From Montifringilla adamsi (Eukaryota; Chordata; Aves; Passeriformes; Passeridae), in contig JAGGNK010008670.1 in assembly GCA_017590115.1 (NCBI GenBank), forward strand, positions 1,364,001-1,428,000: a stretch of DNA of 64,000 nt. The letters are read 5' to 3'. The translations under genes were made by a program, and so were the position numbers. The notes beneath the pieces were generated by a model, which did not search any database, was not told the DNA's origin, and saw only the letters and a program-made list of their open reading frames with translations. The first letter of the stretch is position 1; every line of letters starts with the position of its first letter. This document shows, in pieces, positions 63,901 through 64,000 of the stretch.

Positions 63901-64000
63901 AATCAGGAGCATGATTCAGAATATTAAGTGCTGTGTTCAGAGAGTGTGTAATTAAACCAGTCTGACTCACTTTGTCCAGGACATCTTCCAGCTCCAGTTC
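60845..64000 (-). CDS. LXN: LXN, latexin (carboxypeptidase A inhibitor), 3' part, nested antisense in GFM1
   Basis: Latexin is a cytosolic inhibitor of A-type metallocarboxypeptidases built from two cystatin-like domains. On the minus strand I read five exons in transcript order: 63971..64000 (cut by the edge), 63355..63529, 62698..62834, 61570..61632, 60845..60937. Splice sites are GT-AG and all phases join. The 165 codons include VNCTAEVLY, DKEFYNQIRSLEKEL, HLLAWVASGYAIWQNSTENT (matching human LAWVACGYIIWQNSTEDT), QFDFVVLLHDMVSQ and LPWEVTLLWHPQ. The VNCTAEVLY and IWQNSTE blocks favour LXN over its paralogue RARRES1. About 54 N-terminal residues lie beyond the window. The intronic antisense position within GFM1 is the same as in mammals. 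The last exon is very GC-rich and ends at the edge of a 10-bp minisatellite, with a tail (RAAGAGSS) unlike the mammalian one. Confidence 0.9.
61570..61632 (-). CDS. LXN: LXN coding exon (21 codons)
   Basis: 63 bp, acceptor tttccag and donor gtaaat on the minus strand. Encodes KRSDEDLQFDFVVLLHDMVS plus Q, aligning with human ELDYTILLHNIASQ. Confidence 0.88.
62555..62685 (+). repeat. CR1 LINE 3' fragment
   Basis: 'ggccaggctggatgggcttg gagcaccctgggctg' and tail 'gtccctccatcccagcccag'. Lies 13 bp from the donor of an LXN exon. Confidence 0.78.
62698..62834 (-). CDS. LXN: LXN coding exon (LAWVASGYAIWQNSTE)
   Basis: 137 bp, acceptor ttccag and donor gtgagt on the minus strand. Encodes SHGNVPPELEPIHLLAWVAS then GYAIWQNSTENTKFHLAQVK and HVKQV. 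Confidence 0.94.
62985..63105 (-). repeat. CR1 LINE 3' fragment
   Basis: 'ggtttgggttggaagggccc' start with 'ctccaagccccatccagcct' block. Confidence 0.85.
63355..63529 (-). CDS. LXN: LXN coding exon (VNCTAEVLY)
   Basis: 175 bp, acceptor gccacag and donor gtacaa on the minus strand. Contains DRTVNCTAEVLYHLGSKTSA and DKEFYNQIRSLEKELVAENI. Ends after one base of an Asp codon. Confidence 0.92.
63971..64000 (-). CDS. LXN: LXN coding exon, cut by window edge
   Basis: Ten codons ELELEDVLDK before donor gtgagt on the minus strand. They align with the human segment just before the VNCTAEV block. Confidence 0.8.

Noticed and set aside
60845..64000. RARRES1 (ovocalyxin-32-like) as the identity of the nested minus-strand gene
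   Set aside because: The VNCTAEVLY and IWQNSTE blocks, the exon phases and the position inside GFM1 fit latexin better than its paralogue, which lies further downstream in amniotes. The missing N-terminus leaves slight doubt.

Overview
The window is vertebrate nuclear DNA and almost certainly avian. The protein-coding genes are split into short exons with GT-AG introns. The intervening DNA holds about thirty truncated CR1-type LINE 3' ends, recognisable by the 'ggtcccttccaacccaaaccat' family of 3' tails, two solo retroviral LTRs of a type seen in birds, and many GC-rich minisatellites. The CR1 and LTR variants look more passerine than galliform, but this is inference from remembered patterns. 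The gene order RSRC1 - MLF1 - GFM1 with LXN nested on the opposite strand matches the conserved amniote block (human 3q25.32; chicken chromosome 9).

Layout. 1-28718: 3' half of RSRC1 (+), a nuclear SR-related splicing factor. The first 14.98 kb is intron with no recognisable exon, but with several AT-rich stretches that look like conserved non-coding elements (possibly SHOX2-linked). Four coding exons follow (14984-15052, 26782-26888, 27729-27875, 28626-28718). 28719-38655: RSRC1 3' flank and intergenic DNA, with a 33/66-bp minisatellite, a solo LTR and CR1 copies. 38656-49470: complete MLF1 (+), eight coding exons and 293 codons, with a CpG-island promoter and a probable poly(A) signal at 51151. 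51520-52269: CpG-rich GFM1 promoter containing a ~73-bp tandem array. 52270-60220: thirteen coding exons of GFM1 (+), mitochondrial elongation factor G1, covering the transit peptide, the GTPase domain and domains II-III. The domain IV-V exons lie beyond the right edge. 60845-64000: LXN (latexin, -), five coding exons (one cut by the window edge), nested antisense in the GFM1 intron after its 13th coding exon.

These genes do not form an operon or pathway; they are neighbours by ancient synteny. The most distinctive features are structural. Minisatellites have grown into gene boundaries: the MLF1 exon 2 splice donor is duplicated inside an 18-bp array, the LXN stop codon lies at the edge of a 10-bp array, and the GFM1 promoter carries a tandem array. 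I found no sign of a new multi-gene system. Apart from LXN and the CR1/LTR copies, the long open frames that are not exons are products of tandem repeats whose unit length is a multiple of three.
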